64,000 nucleotides of DNA from Streptomyces sp. NBC_00510 (GCA_036013505.1 CP107851.1:4225501-4289500), one strand, 5' to 3'; positions 26,688 through 35,600 are shown, counted from the stretch's first letter. Numbers and translations: made by a program. The notes: generated by a model not told the origin, from the letters alone.

Positions 26688-27581
26688 TCATCGCAGACGG
26701 TCGGATATTTGCCGGAACAGGTCCCACTCACCATCGTGGTCGGGGAGTTCGTGGCCCAGCGCCTTGGCCAGATCGAGCCGGTGCAGGTCGTAGACGACGT
26801 ACATCAGCCCCGCGTACGCCTGGGCGGCCGTCACCGCCCCCTTGTACGCGAGGGCTGCACCCGCCAGGGACACGGCGAGGAGCCACCACTGCCGCGGTTC
26901 GTCGTGGAAGGCCACCGCGCCGCACAGGGCGCAGGCGAGGAAGCAGTGGCACAGGTTCACCGCGGTGTCGAGGGAGTCCCGGGCGGAACTCAGCGCGGCG
27001 GCCAGGCGGCCGGAGACCTGCGGGAGGATCCGCGGCCAGGAGGCCAGCGTCGCCAGGCCGTAGCGCTCGCCGGCTCTGAGTTCGCCCGCGCGCAGGGCGT
27101 TTCCGAGGGCCGTGGGAAGCAGCACGTTGCCCGGGGGAAGCGCCGCCAGTCGCAGGACGGCCTGATGGCGGTCGCGTTCGAGGCGGGCGAGGGAGTCCCG
27201 CTCCCGTATCTGCTCGCCGAGACTCTTGCCCGTGGGGCTCTCCACGGCCGTGTTCTCGCGTGTGGTGGCGTCGAACAGGACCAGCCACCTGCGCCGCTGG
27301 TACTCCACCAGCACCCCCGCCAGCCGCGACGTCGGCGCCCACCGCTCCCAGTAGCCCTCCAGCACCCGGACGGCCCGTACCTGGAAAGGGTGCAGCAGCA
27401 GGCCGAGCAGTGCGGCGGAGGCGGAGATCGCGAGCACTGCGGCCGCGGCCGAGGCGGGGGTGGCGGGGAGGGCTTCGTGCCATCGGGTGCGGCCGGAGAA
27501 CGCGCCCGCACGGGTGAGGGTCCAGGCGTATGTGACGAACAGGGCGCTCGGCGCGAAGTGCACGGCCAGCATCCGGCGCAA
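26688..27581 (-). CDS. Membrane protein of unknown function
   Basis: A 297-residue protein. Helices are predicted at about 8-28, 42-65, 207-225 and 230-250; the last pair lies around LCHCFLACALCGAVAF and WWLLAVSLAGAALAYKGA. The central 130 residues are cytoplasmic and rich in Arg and Glu (RERDSLARLERDRHQAVLRL). Two helical hairpins separated by a long cytoplasmic helix-rich region suggest a membrane sensor or scaffold rather than a transporter. I do not recognise the family. It is convergent with the LiaF-like gene and divergent from the D,D-carboxypeptidase gene at 27699. Confidence 0.65.
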   Translation of the reverse strand: MRRMLAVHFAPSALFVTYAWTLTRAGAFSGRTRWHEALPATPASAAAAVLAISASAALLGLLLHPFQVRAVRVLEGYWERWAPTSRLAGVLVEYQRRRWLVLFDATTRENTAVESPTGKSLGEQIRERDSLARLERDRHQAVLRLAALPPGNVLLPTALGNALRAGELRAGERYGLATLASWPRILPQVSGRLAAALSSARDSLDTAVNLCHCFLACALCGAVAFHDEPRQWWLLAVSLAGAALAYKGAVTAAQAYAGLMYVVYDLHRLDLAKALGHELPDHDGEWDLFRQISDRLR

Positions 27582-27666
27582 CGGGTTCCCGCCCTTCCCC
27601 CATTCGCATCAAGGAACCCAGTATGCGCTGGGCCGACCGGTGTCCACAGCGGTGCCCCCGGTTCGG

Positions 27667-27698
27667 TTGTGGGGGGTCGCAGCTTGTACCGTCCCCCC
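27667..27698 (+). promoter_or_regulatory. Probable leaderless promoter of the carboxypeptidase gene
   Basis: TACCGT (27687-27692) fits a -10 TANNNT hexamer and is followed by exactly six C residues before the ATG at 27699, so transcription would start at the initiation codon. There is no Shine-Dalgarno. A -35 is poorly defined (TTGTGG at 27667, 14-bp spacer). Confidence 0.45.
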
Positions 27699-28874
27699 AT
27701 GGCCGCGACACCCCCCACACCGCCGCGACGTGCCGTCCTCGGACTCGGCGTGGCCGCCGCGCTGCTTCCCGCCGGGAAGGCGATGGCGGCCGGCAGATCC
27801 GTGGTCGGGGGCGAGCGGCTGGGGCGGCGCGGGGTGCAGGTGGCGGCGGGGGCGCCGAGGCTGCCGGAGACGAAATCCCTGTCGTGGATCGTCGCGGACG
27901 CCGACTCCGGTGACGTGCTGGCGTCGTACAACGCACACCGGCAGCTGCCTCCGGCGAGCACGCTGAAGATGCTGTTCGCGGACACGCTGCTGCCCCGCTT
28001 CGGCCGGCGGACCCGGCACGAGGTGACGCACGCGGACCTGGCGGACATAGGAGCCGGGAGCAGTCTGGTCGGGATCGAGGCGGGGATCACCTACACGGTC
28101 GAGCAGCTGTGGCTCGGGGTGTTCCTGCGGTCGGGGAACGACGCGGTGCACGTGCTGTGCTCGATGAACGGCGGGGTGGAGAAGACCGTCCGGGAGATGC
28201 GGGCGCGGGCGCGGGAACTGCAGGCGAACGACACGTATGTGGTGAGCCCGGACGGCTACGACACGCCCGACCAGCTGTCGTCGGCGTACGACCTGACGCT
28301 CTTCGCGCGGGCGGGGCTGCGGAACCCGGACTTCAGGTACTACTGCCGGACGCAGGTCGCGCGGTTCCCCGCGGAGAAGGGCGCGACCTTCGAGATCCAG
28401 AACACCAACCGGCTGCTGGGCGACTACGACGGCATGATCGGGGTGAAGAACGGCTACACCACCAACGCCGGGAACACCTTCACGGGCGCGGCGGAGCGCG
28501 ACGGACGGACGCTGCTGGTGACCGTGATGCACCCGGAGTCGGGGTACGACGAGGTGTACCGGGAGGCGGCCGACCTGCTGGACTGGGGGTTCGACGCGGT
28601 GGGCCGCGTGGAACCGGTCGGGGAGCTGGTGCCGACGCTGAGCCAGGTGCGCGCGATGGCCGGGGGACCTCCCGGCGAGAGCCGCGGCCCGCGGCCCACG
28701 GCGGCGGGGGACGCGTCGAAGGGTTCCTCGTGGTTCGGACCGGCCGTGGAGACGGTCCTGGTGGCGGCGGTCGCGGCGTTCGTCCTGGCGATCAGGCGCC
28801 GCCCCCTGCCGCAGCGGGCGGCGGCCCGGGGGGACGCCGGGCGGCGCGGGCGCGGCTCGAGCCGCGCCCGCTGA
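27699..28874 (+). CDS. D-alanyl-D-alanine carboxypeptidase (S11, PBP5-like)
   Basis: A 391-residue secreted or membrane-tethered penicillin-binding protein. An Arg-rich n-region (PPRRAVLGLGVAAALLPAGK) looks like a signal sequence. Active-site motifs are PPASTLKMLF (nucleophile Ser and Lys of SxxK), RSGNDAVH (SxN) and GVKNGYTTNAG, where the usual KTG is KNG. A C-terminal membrane helix (about 350-368, VETVLVAAVAAFVLAI) and a basic tail should anchor it. It trims the terminal D-Ala of peptidoglycan stem peptides. It is clearly paralogous to the 498-residue protein at 48750. It lies at the left border of the phage-tail module, convergent with it. Confidence 0.9.
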   Translation: MAATPPTPPRRAVLGLGVAAALLPAGKAMAAGRSVVGGERLGRRGVQVAAGAPRLPETKSLSWIVADADSGDVLASYNAHRQLPPASTLKMLFADTLLPRFGRRTRHEVTHADLADIGAGSSLVGIEAGITYTVEQLWLGVFLRSGNDAVHVLCSMNGGVEKTVREMRARARELQANDTYVVSPDGYDTPDQLSSAYDLTLFARAGLRNPDFRYYCRTQVARFPAEKGATFEIQNTNRLLGDYDGMIGVKNGYTTNAGNTFTGAAERDGRTLLVTVMHPESGYDEVYREAADLLDWGFDAVGRVEPVGELVPTLSQVRAMAGGPPGESRGPRPTAAGDASKGSSWFGPAVETVLVAAVAAFVLAIRRRPLPQRAAARGDAGRRGRGSSRAR

Positions 28875-28904
28875 GGTCGCCGTCCCGCGGCCGGGGTACG
28901 CGGC

Positions 28905-29165
28905 TCACCCGGCGAAGGTCCCGTAGGCGGCGACGACCAGCGCCAGCAACCCGGTGAGCGCTGCCACGGCGGGCAGCGGCCAGCGGGAACGCTCCAGCGC
29001 CTCGATGCGGTCCTCATGCTCGCCCAGCACCTTGTCGGTCTGGTCGGCGCGCTGCAGGAGCAGGGCGAGATCACCCCGCGTGGTGGCGAAGCCGACGTCG
29101 ACGGAGCGGCGCAGTCGCTCGAGTTCGAGGGCGACCCCGAGGGTGCCTTCCTGATGCGTGGTCAT
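28905..29165 (-). CDS. XhlA-like lysis accessory protein
   Basis: An 86-residue protein. Residues 1-60 are a charged, coiled-coil-like helix (VALELERLRRSVDVGFATTR...LGEHEDRIEALERSR) and residues 65-84 form one C-terminal membrane helix (VAALTGLLALVVAAYGTFAG). This layout matches XhlA/haemolysin-like proteins that work with the holin and amidase in phage lysis cassettes. The ATG at 29165 follows the holin gene stop by five bases, so it is the last gene of the lysis cassette. A longer in-frame reading runs antisense-like through the holin and amidase and is not real. Confidence 0.7.
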   Translation of the reverse strand: MTTHQEGTLGVALELERLRRSVDVGFATTRGDLALLLQRADQTDKVLGEHEDRIEALERSRWPLPAVAALTGLLALVVAAYGTFAG

Positions 29166-29170
29166 CTGCC

Positions 29171-29362
29171 TCACCGCCTCAGCCAGGAGGGCAGCAGCCG
29201 CTCGACGGCGTCGAGGGACATCACGCGGGTGACGGCGGCCGCGACGGCGAGCACGGTGCAGGCGCCCGGCCAGGTCGCGTCGACCAGCAGCGGCGCGGCG
29301 GCGGCGAGGGCGACGCCGGTCTGGACAAGGGTGCGGATGGTACGCCGGTCGGCGTCGGTCAT
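29171..29362 (-). CDS. Small holin-like membrane protein
   Basis: A 63-residue protein with a short polar N-terminus (MTDADRRTIRT), two closely spaced membrane helices at about 10-28 and 31-48 (LVQTGVALAAAAPLLVD, ACTVLAVAAAVTRVM), and a basic C-terminus (ERLLPSWLRR). Size, topology and position next to an amidase are those of a phage holin, which would release the amidase through the membrane. The ATG at 29362 follows GGAGACCAC and overlaps the amidase stop by four bases. Confidence 0.75.
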   Translation of the reverse strand: MTDADRRTIRTLVQTGVALAAAAPLLVDATWPGACTVLAVAAAVTRVMSLDAVERLLPSWLRR

Positions 29363-30213
29363 GTGGTCTCCTTCCTCTTCGGGACGTGCAGTCCGTCCCA
29401 ACTGGTGCGGCCGGGGATGCCGTCGGCGTCCGCGCCGCCGTAGCCGAGCTTGCGCTGCCAGGCGGCGTAGGAGCGGCGGTCGGCTTCGGTCCACTCCGGC
29501 CCGGGCCCTTGCCGGTAGCGGCCGCAGCCGACGGCGACGAGGCGCCGGCCCATCGCCGTGACGACGTCGCTGCGACGGCCGGGCCGGAAGAAGGCGGCGC
29601 CCGGGAAGGGCTCGTACGTCCGCGCGGGCGGGGTTCCGAGCCGCTTGGCGACGCGCTCCCGCATGGCCGGCATCGGGAAGCTCGGATCGATCTTCCGTCG
29701 CGTCCATTCCTTGTGCCCGATGACGTGGCCGGCGCTCCAGCCGTGCACCCGGCACAGGGCGACGGCGGTCCTCTCCACGGCCGCCAACTGGGCGGCGGGG
29801 TAGGGGTCGTGGCCATCGCCCACGTTCTCGATCTCGAACCCGTAGAAGTGGGCGTTGCCGTCGACGGCGTCGGCACCGGGCTTCGCGGGCAGCGAGCGGC
29901 CGGCGCGGACGGCGTCGTACACGGCGCTCGAACCGCTGCCGGCGTGGTTGGTGCGCCCGTACCCGACCAGGTGCACGGTGCCGTCCTTGGCGATGACCCC
30001 GATGCACAGCGGTCCCGGCAGGTCGGCGCGGCCGGTCCGGCACAGGCCCACGCTGTCCCGGCCGGCGGTGTGATGCAGCATCACACCGTGCACCTGGCCC
30101 CAGGCGGCGACGTCGTTGCGGTTGTGGGTGCGCCAGTCGCCGTGTCCGGCGACGGTGACGCCTTCGGCATCGAGAGCGGCCAGGAATGCCGTCGCGGAGA
30201 CGGGTGTGGCCAT
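29359..30213 (-). CDS. N-acetylmuramoyl-L-alanine amidase (phage endolysin type)
   Basis: A 284-residue endolysin of the Amidase_2/PGRP family. VHGVMLHHTAGRD (about 41-53) carries a zinc-binding His, and GHVIGHKEWTRRKIDPSF (about 161-178) carries the second His and the Asp in place of Cys as third ligand. YGFEIENVGDG contains the catalytic-region Glu. The last 60 residues (YAAWQRKLGYGGADADGIPG, then SWDGL) form a peptidoglycan-binding repeat. There is no signal peptide, so export should depend on the holin encoded next. It would cleave the bond between MurNAc and the stem peptide. A strong hairpin upstream separates it from the fibre gene. Confidence 0.88.
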   Translation of the reverse strand: MATPVSATAFLAALDAEGVTVAGHGDWRTHNRNDVAAWGQVHGVMLHHTAGRDSVGLCRTGRADLPGPLCIGVIAKDGTVHLVGYGRTNHAGSGSSAVYDAVRAGRSLPAKPGADAVDGNAHFYGFEIENVGDGHDPYPAAQLAAVERTAVALCRVHGWSAGHVIGHKEWTRRKIDPSFPMPAMRERVAKRLGTPPARTYEPFPGAAFFRPGRRSDVVTAMGRRLVAVGCGRYRQGPGPEWTEADRRSYAAWQRKLGYGGADADGIPGRTSWDGLHVPKRKETT

Positions 30214-30273
30214 GGTTCCTCCTCTGATCGGTGGGACGGTGGGACGTTGGGACTGGGAACGGGAACGGGGAAG

Positions 30274-30305
30274 CCCCGGGCCGCCGTGTGCACGGCGGCC
30301 CGGGG
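30274..30305. terminator. 15-bp perfect hairpin between fibre and lysis genes
   Basis: CCCCGGGCCGCCGTG (30274-30288) and CACGGCGGCCCGGGG (30291-30305) are perfect inverted repeats separated by two bases. The hairpin divides the structural operon from the amidase/holin cassette. It would limit lysis-gene expression from the tail promoter, or require a separate promoter between 30214 and 30273. Confidence 0.75.
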
Positions 30306-30329
30306 TTCTGGGCCCGGGGGCGGACGGTC

Positions 30330-30980
30330 CTACAGCAGCGGGTCGATCCGGATGAAGCGGGTGTCGAAGTTGGCCGTGCTGGACGCGTTGCCGGAGCGGT
30401 AGGCGGGTGTGGCGGTGTAGCCGGTGCCCGCCGTGAGGCCCGTCACGAGGAACTGGCTGGACGACGAACCCCGGCCGGTGTTGGTGACCAGCGCCGCCCG
30501 GTCGTCGCTGGTGGCGAGGATCACCGCGTTGTCCGAGGCTCTGCGGACCGTGGCGGACATGTAGGAGCTGTACGCCCCCGAACTCCACATGTAGGCGCCC
30601 ACCGTCACGATGACCTGGCCGGAGGCGGGCGCCGTGAAGGCGGCCGCCATGGGGTCGCCGACCGCGTCGGTCAGGGTCTCCGCGTACGTCGTCGAGTTCG
30701 TGGTGCCACCGTCCACGTTCACCCGGAACACCGGGACGGCCCCCACGGGTGCCCAGACGGTCCCGGTGTACTGCACCAGCCGTCCGGGGGTCGTCAGCCA
30801 GGCGACCATGCCGGCCACGGGTGCCGTGACCTTGGCGTCGCGCGACGCCGCGTCCGCGAAGCGCATCACGGTGCGGCCGTCCACGCCCTCCGCGAGCGCC
30901 CTGAGGTTCGCGGGCAGGTCGGCGGCGTCGGTGGCCTGGGGGTAGGGGAGATTGCTGATCGGGGTGTACTGCGTGCTCAC
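30330..30980 (-). CDS. Tail fibre / receptor-binding protein 1
   Basis: A 216-residue protein. Residues 1-78 (PISNLPYPQATDAADLPANL, then DGRTVMRFADAASRD) are shared closely with the protein at 37013, whereas the rest differs. The C-terminus is Thr/Ser/Gly-rich and beta-structured (AAFTAPASGQVIVTVGAYMW, SSQFLVTGLTAGTGYT), as in fibre tips and C1q/TNF-like heads. It should bind the target surface, with the common N-terminus anchoring it to the tail. The GTG start overlaps the preceding stop by four bases, right after the large tip protein genes. Confidence 0.75.
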   Translation of the reverse strand: MSTQYTPISNLPYPQATDAADLPANLRALAEGVDGRTVMRFADAASRDAKVTAPVAGMVAWLTTPGRLVQYTGTVWAPVGAVPVFRVNVDGGTTNSTTYAETLTDAVGDPMAAAFTAPASGQVIVTVGAYMWSSGAYSSYMSATVRRASDNAVILATSDDRAALVTNTGRGSSSSQFLVTGLTAGTGYTATPAYRSGNASSTANFDTRFIRIDPLL

Positions 30981-31270
30981 GCGGTGGCCTCCGCTGCGGG
31001 CTCGGGTACGCCGCCGCCTTCGGCGGTGTACGGGGACGGGGTGGCTTCCTCCTCCTCGCCGGGGCCGTGCGGGGACGGCGGGTCCGGTTCCCCGTCCGGC
31101 GGCAGGCCGTCGCTGACCGTGACGGCGACCGGAAGGTCGGGCCCGTGGTCCGCGGCCGCGCCGACGCCGAGGTATCCGGCGAGTTCCGTCGTCACCGCGT
31201 CGGCCAGCTGCAGGAACTGGACGTCCGTCAGGGTGACGGGCCCGGGCGACCCGGGGGTGTTCTCAGGCAT
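30977..31270 (-). CDS. Small acidic proline-rich tail-associated protein
   Basis: A 97-residue protein. Residues 11-40 (PVTLTDVQFLQLADAVTTEL) form a helical segment; the rest is a Pro/Glu/Gly-rich, probably disordered tail (PPSPHGPGEEEEATPSPY). It sits between the tip/hub gene and the fibre gene and overlaps both by a few bases. It is likely a linker or chaperone for the fibre. No family is recognised. Confidence 0.6.
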   Translation of the reverse strand: MPENTPGSPGPVTLTDVQFLQLADAVTTELAGYLGVGAAADHGPDLPVAVTVSDGLPPDGEPDPPSPHGPGEEEEATPSPYTAEGGGVPEPAAEATA

Positions 31271-33671
31271 GGGTGCCCTCCTTGATGTCCCGCCAGGTCC
31301 GGCCGCCGGCCTTCACCTCGGCGAGGGTCGGATACGCGGCCGCCACCTGGGCGTACGTCTGCCACACCTCCGTCACCAGGGCCGCCGGGGCGTCGGGGGT
31401 CAGCCCGGAGTCCGCGGGGACCCCGTTGGGCACGGTCCCGCGCAGGGTCAGGCTCTGCCGCACCCCGCCGGCCGCCGTCGCCGAGGTCTTGATCCCGGTG
31501 ACCCAGGCCAGGGTGTCCAGTCGGGCGCCGCTGGTGTCGACCAGCCGCACGACGTCGCCGAGCTGGATCCGCGGGTCGGGGAGCACCTCGACGTCGCCGA
31601 TGACGGGGACGGGGTACTCGCCGGCCTTGCGCATGGCGTCGGCGAGCGACTGCGCGCCCCGCAGGTCCTGCACCCAGTCCGTGGCCTCGGCGGAGTACTC
31701 CTGGCGTCCGTAGAACCGTTCGCCGGCACTGCCCGCCACCCAGGATGTGGCGAAGCGCTCGGCCGGGTCGTCGGCCGGCTTGAGGGTCTCGAGGTGGACG
31801 GACGGCTCGCCGGTCTTCGTGACGGTGTAGAGCGTCTGCGCGCTGCGGTTGCTGAAGCGCACCACGAGGTAGCCGTCCTCGCGGCGGGTCAGGACGTCGA
31901 CCGCGCCCTTGACCGCCGTCGCCCCGGCCGCGGGCGACGTCGCGAAGCGCACCGAGGACCCGGAGGTGGTGACGGAGTCGTCGTCGGTCAGCGGTGGTCC
32001 GATGTCGAACTCCTCCTCGGCCATCACGTAGCTGACCGTGACCGATCGGTTCGCGGGGATCTCCCGGATGGTGCCGTCGTCGTAGACGGTCCCGGTCGCC
32101 GCGCCGGTCTTGGACCAGTCCTTGGCGGGCTGGACGCAGTAGTTCCGGCAGGCGTCGATCTCCTCCGTGACGGTCAGCGCGGCGATGTCCCGCACGGTGG
32201 TCAGCGTGAGGTCGGCCGCCGTGGGGGGCTGGGCGAACCGGGTGTGGTTGCGCCAGCGGAATACGCCGAGCTCGTCGAACTCGGCGGTCGCCATGGTCGC
32301 CTTGGCGATCTGCGTCAGCACGTCCCACTGCGAGCCCGAGACGCGGGGGACGGAGACCAGCGGGAAGACCGCGTCGTCGAGGACCGCGCCCTTGGTCCAG
32401 GTGCCGGACTGGCCGAAGACGGCCGCGGCCGGCATCGCGGCCAGCCCGGAGGTCACCTGCAGCGATTCCACGGCCACGGTGGTGACCAGCCGCACCTGGT
32501 CCAGCTCGGCGGACTTCTGGAGGCCGGACGGCTGGACGTACGTGGCCGCCGTCCCCAGCAGCTGCGTTCCGTCGGGTGCGGTCAGCCTCGGCTGCACGGT
32601 GGGGTACACCGCGGTCCCGGTGCCCGCCGTGTCGAAGAACGCGCCGATGTGCCAGACGCCCCGCTGTGCCCTGATGGCCGGCCATGACCACTCGAAGTAC
32701 CAGTAGCCCTGGTCCGAGCCCTCGGAGTAGAGGCGGACGGTGCCGGCGACGAAGTCGACGACCAGGCGCAGGGTGCCCGTCGCCGATCCCGTGCGGTTGA
32801 GCTGGAGGTGGATCTCCACCGTGTCGCCGATGCCGACGGCGTTGTTGACCCACGCCTCGGCGAACAGCCGGCTGCCCGGCACGGTGACCCGGCTGCGCGG
32901 GAACCAGGAGGTCGTCAGGCCCGTGGTGCCCGGCTCCAGCCCGGTGGGCACGAGCGCCATCTCGTGGGGCGCGTCCTGCCTGGTCCACGTGTAGTTCCGC
33001 GGATCGGGCAGCACCTCCGGCTGGCCGTAGGGCGTGGTGAACCCGCCGTGCAGCGTCGCGTGGACGAGGGTGAGCGGCTGCCCCTCGACGAACTCGGGGT
33101 AGCGCGCGGGCGGGGAGCTGTGGAGTCCCGCCTGCCGGAGGAGTTCGTCCACGCACCAGGTCGCCGAGGACACCGGGCGCTTCCGGAAGAACCCGATGTA
33201 CGGCTTCGGCAGGACGGCGGGGCCGCGCAGCCGCTCGGCCCCGTCCAGCGCGGTGACCTTGACGGTGTCGCTGCCGGAGGCCGCGCTGCGGGCCCGGACC
33301 GTGCCGCGGAAGACGGCCAGGTCGTTCCCGCCGAGCCCCGCGGCGTGCACCACGGACTGGCCGGGACGGACGAGGTCTCCCGTGCTCCTGGGCGCCCACG
33401 GCGAGTACAGCTGCGGGCCGGACTGGTCGGCTCTGCCCTGCAGGTGTTCGTCCGACGAGACGGCCGCACCCGAGATCTCGAACTCGGCCTGGGCCGAGGC
33501 GCTGCCGGCGAACGCCCGCATCGCCTCCGGAAGGTCGGTCGCGTACGACCGGTCCACGCTCCACGACTGCACCTGGGCGCCGAGGTCCTTGCCGCCGAAG
33601 CGGGTGGAGTGGGACGTGGTCCGCTCGCCCTGCGCGAGGGCCGCGCCGAGCGCGTCGTCAGCCCGCTGCAC
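31263..33671 (-). CDS. Large tail tip/hub (Tal-like) protein
   Basis: An 802-residue protein directly after the distal-tail gene, the usual place for the tail-associated tip or hub. The N-terminal 250 residues (FRGTVRARSAASGSDTVKVT, ALDGAERLRGP) look like the gp27-type ring domain that docks on the distal tail protein. Residues about 290-400 (IHLQLNRTGSATGTLRLVVD, YWYFEWSWPAI) resemble a lectin/concanavalin-like beta domain. The C-terminal part (VEVLPDPRIQLGDVVRLVDT) resembles the second gp27-like domain. No peptidase motif was seen, so host-wall digestion probably falls to other proteins. Confidence 0.75.
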   Translation of the reverse strand: MQRADDALGAALAQGERTTSHSTRFGGKDLGAQVQSWSVDRSYATDLPEAMRAFAGSASAQAEFEISGAAVSSDEHLQGRADQSGPQLYSPWAPRSTGDLVRPGQSVVHAAGLGGNDLAVFRGTVRARSAASGSDTVKVTALDGAERLRGPAVLPKPYIGFFRKRPVSSATWCVDELLRQAGLHSSPPARYPEFVEGQPLTLVHATLHGGFTTPYGQPEVLPDPRNYTWTRQDAPHEMALVPTGLEPGTTGLTTSWFPRSRVTVPGSRLFAEAWVNNAVGIGDTVEIHLQLNRTGSATGTLRLVVDFVAGTVRLYSEGSDQGYWYFEWSWPAIRAQRGVWHIGAFFDTAGTGTAVYPTVQPRLTAPDGTQLLGTAATYVQPSGLQKSAELDQVRLVTTVAVESLQVTSGLAAMPAAAVFGQSGTWTKGAVLDDAVFPLVSVPRVSGSQWDVLTQIAKATMATAEFDELGVFRWRNHTRFAQPPTAADLTLTTVRDIAALTVTEEIDACRNYCVQPAKDWSKTGAATGTVYDDGTIREIPANRSVTVSYVMAEEEFDIGPPLTDDDSVTTSGSSVRFATSPAAGATAVKGAVDVLTRREDGYLVVRFSNRSAQTLYTVTKTGEPSVHLETLKPADDPAERFATSWVAGSAGERFYGRQEYSAEATDWVQDLRGAQSLADAMRKAGEYPVPVIGDVEVLPDPRIQLGDVVRLVDTSGARLDTLAWVTGIKTSATAAGGVRQSLTLRGTVPNGVPADSGLTPDAPAALVTEVWQTYAQVAAAYPTLAEVKAGGRTWRDIKEGTHA

Positions 33672-34488
33672 CGGCCACCTCCACCAGGTCGATGCTCACG
33701 CCGCGGTACGGCAGCGGCTGGGCCGGCACGTCGCTGTACCCGGTGACCGCCATCGCGGGGCAGCCGTCGCCGGGGACGCCGTCCGCGGCGCCGTCGTCGT
33801 ACGACAGGCAGGCCCCGGCGAGGGCGTACGTCCCGGCGGCCCCGGGCTTCACGCAGGGCGTCACGAAGGCCGCGCCCGGCGGTACGGTCCCCGCCACGTA
33901 GGCGCCGTTCGCCGACACCGACGACAGGTAGGCACCGGCGGCGTTCTTGAAGTCGAGGTTCACCGCGCACGTCGGCAGGGCGGCGATCGCCGTGGGGGCC
34001 CGGAAGGAGATCCGGGTGCCGGGCGCGACGGGGTGGTTGCCCCAGTAGCGGTGGCGCCAGGCGACCTTTCCGGCGGTGTCCGAGGCGGTGAAGGCGAAGA
34101 CCCCGGGGGACGCCGATTCCGCAACGGTCCCCGTGCCACCGCCCACCACCAGGAACCACTGGCTGAGCCCCAGGCTCCCCGGCTCCCCCCGGCCGGCCGC
34201 CTGCAGGGCGTCCAGCATGTTGGCAGCCGCCGGGTCGAGCAGCGCGACCGGCCCGGTGCCGTCGGTGCGGCGGGCCAGCCGGTCCAGCACCCTGGCCTGC
34301 GCGGGCTCCAGCGTGTCCCAGCTCAGCTTGGTCCGGCGGTTGGCGCGCGCGTTGCGCACGACGGTCACCCGGCCGCCGAGCGACGTGAACTCCGACACGC
34401 CGAGGTCGGCGCTCCGGTCGAAGCTCCGTGCCGCGCGGTCGATCTCGTACAGCGAACCGGGCGGTCCGATCCACAGGTTCCTGCCCAT
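33658..34488 (-). CDS. Distal tail-like protein with beta-rich C-terminus
   Basis: A 276-residue protein. The N-terminal third (MGRNLWIGPPGSLYEIDRAA, then FTSLGGRVTVVRNARAN) fits the first domain of distal tail (Dit) proteins that cap the tube. The remainder (ASPGVFAFTASDTAGKVAWR, ISFRAPTAIAALPTCAVNLD) is a beta-sandwich with Cys-containing loops, perhaps carbohydrate-binding. The position between tape measure and tip gene supports the assignment, and the 3' end overlaps the tip gene by 14 bases. A U-tract terminator follows the tape measure gene just upstream. Confidence 0.65.
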   Translation of the reverse strand: MGRNLWIGPPGSLYEIDRAARSFDRSADLGVSEFTSLGGRVTVVRNARANRRTKLSWDTLEPAQARVLDRLARRTDGTGPVALLDPAAANMLDALQAAGRGEPGSLGLSQWFLVVGGGTGTVAESASPGVFAFTASDTAGKVAWRHRYWGNHPVAPGTRISFRAPTAIAALPTCAVNLDFKNAAGAYLSSVSANGAYVAGTVPPGAAFVTPCVKPGAAGTYALAGACLSYDDGAADGVPGDGCPAMAVTGYSDVPAQPLPYRGVSIDLVEVAGAAG

Positions 34489-34519
34489 GTGTCACCTCGT
34501 CTCTTGCCGTCAGGGCATG

Positions 34520-34546
34520 AAAAAGGCCGGCGACACGGTCGCCGGC
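34520..34546 (-). terminator. Intrinsic terminator after the tape measure gene
   Basis: On the minus strand GCCGGCGAC and GTCGCCGGC form a 9-bp stem (34538-34546 with 34526-34534) with a CGT loop, followed shortly by TTTTT (34520-34524). This is the only hairpin with a true U-tract noticed in the module. It lies between the tape measure and distal tail genes, so it would reduce downstream transcription. Confidence 0.7.
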
Positions 34547-34581
34547 GTCGAATCCGTACGAAGGGCGGAGAGGGGCGCGGC

Positions 34582-35571
34582 TCAGCGCCGCGCGAGTTGC
34601 CGGTTGCCCAGCGACACGGCCCGCGCGATGGTCTGCGCGTCCACCTGGACGACGACGGGGCGCTCCGCGAGCTTCTCCACGGCCGCCGCCAGCCGCGCCA
34701 TGTGCGCCGGCGATCCGCCGCCCCTGCCGAGCATCTGCTCCAGCCTGCTGAGCGGGATGACCGCCTCGGCCTCACCGCCCTCACCGACCAGCGCCAGCGT
34801 GCCGCCGTCGCGGGCGGGGACGACACCGCCCTGGGCGAGGGTGGGGATGTTGGGGATCTGCGGGAGGTGGATCGAGAAGGACTTGCCGCCGATCACCGGC
34901 ACCCAGCCCGGGATCGACACGTGGACCCGGTTCAGCGCGGAGATCATGTAGTTGATGCCGCTGATGTAGGCGCGGGGCAGCGCGGTGAAGGCGTTGATGA
35001 TGCCCTTCAGAACGGACTTGATGGGACCCGCGTGGGACTTGATGGCACCGAGGATGGCGTTCCAGGCCCACTTCACGCCCTTGGCCAGGGCGGCGGACAC
35101 CTTGTCCATGTTGATGAACTGGGAAATGATCGGCGCGAGCAGTGCCATGACGAGCCCGAACGGGTTCGCCGCCATCGCGAGGTTGAGCCCCCGCTGCGCG
35201 AGCGAGGCCCCCTTGAGCCCCTTCCCGAGGCCCCCCATGGACTTCCCACCGCGGTCGGCGTTCTTGCCGGCCTTCCCGACGGACTTCTCGACGGCGTCGG
35301 ACTGACGCTTCACGTCGCGCAGTGCCTCCTCGGCCTTGCCGGAGGAACCCTTGAGCTTGTCGAGGGAGGTCTTGAACTTGTCGGTGCTCCCACGGGACTT
35401 GCCGAGGGCCGTGTCGGCTGTGCCGAGACCGGTACGCAGCCTGCCCACGGCGCCGCCGGCCGAGTCCGCACCCCCCTTGACCCGGTTCATCGCCGTCCCG
35501 GTACGGCTGAGGGAACCCCCCAGTCCCGCGAGCCGGGCATCCACTCCGGCAATGGCCTGCTTCAGATTCAT
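34582..35571 (-). CDS. Short tape measure protein
   Basis: A 329-residue protein with tape-measure traits. The N-terminal 120 residues are Gly/Ser/Lys-rich heptad-like helices (GLGGSLSRTGTAMNRVKGGA, LDKLKGSSGKAEEALRDVKR). A hydrophobic patch follows at about 125-155 (LAMAANPFGLVMALLAPIIS), and the C-terminus contains GGVVPARDGGTLALVGEGGE with AVIPLSRL, the end motif common to siphophage tape measures. Using the usual 0.15 nm per residue, it implies a tail of only about 50 nm. It is preceded by the 177-residue protein at 35601 and followed by a terminator. Confidence 0.85.
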   Translation of the reverse strand: MNLKQAIAGVDARLAGLGGSLSRTGTAMNRVKGGADSAGGAVGRLRTGLGTADTALGKSRGSTDKFKTSLDKLKGSSGKAEEALRDVKRQSDAVEKSVGKAGKNADRGGKSMGGLGKGLKGASLAQRGLNLAMAANPFGLVMALLAPIISQFINMDKVSAALAKGVKWAWNAILGAIKSHAGPIKSVLKGIINAFTALPRAYISGINYMISALNRVHVSIPGWVPVIGGKSFSIHLPQIPNIPTLAQGGVVPARDGGTLALVGEGGEAEAVIPLSRLEQMLGRGGGSPAHMARLAAAVEKLAERPVVVQVDAQTIARAVSLGNRQLARR

Positions 35572-35600
35572 GTCTGCCTCAATTCCCTTGTGCTGAGCGA

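Noticed and set aside
29165-29876. Extension of the XhlA-like gene to 323 residues
   Set aside because: The extension reads antisense-like Arg/Pro/Ser text through the holin and amidase genes. The ATG at 29165 fits a normal small lysis protein.
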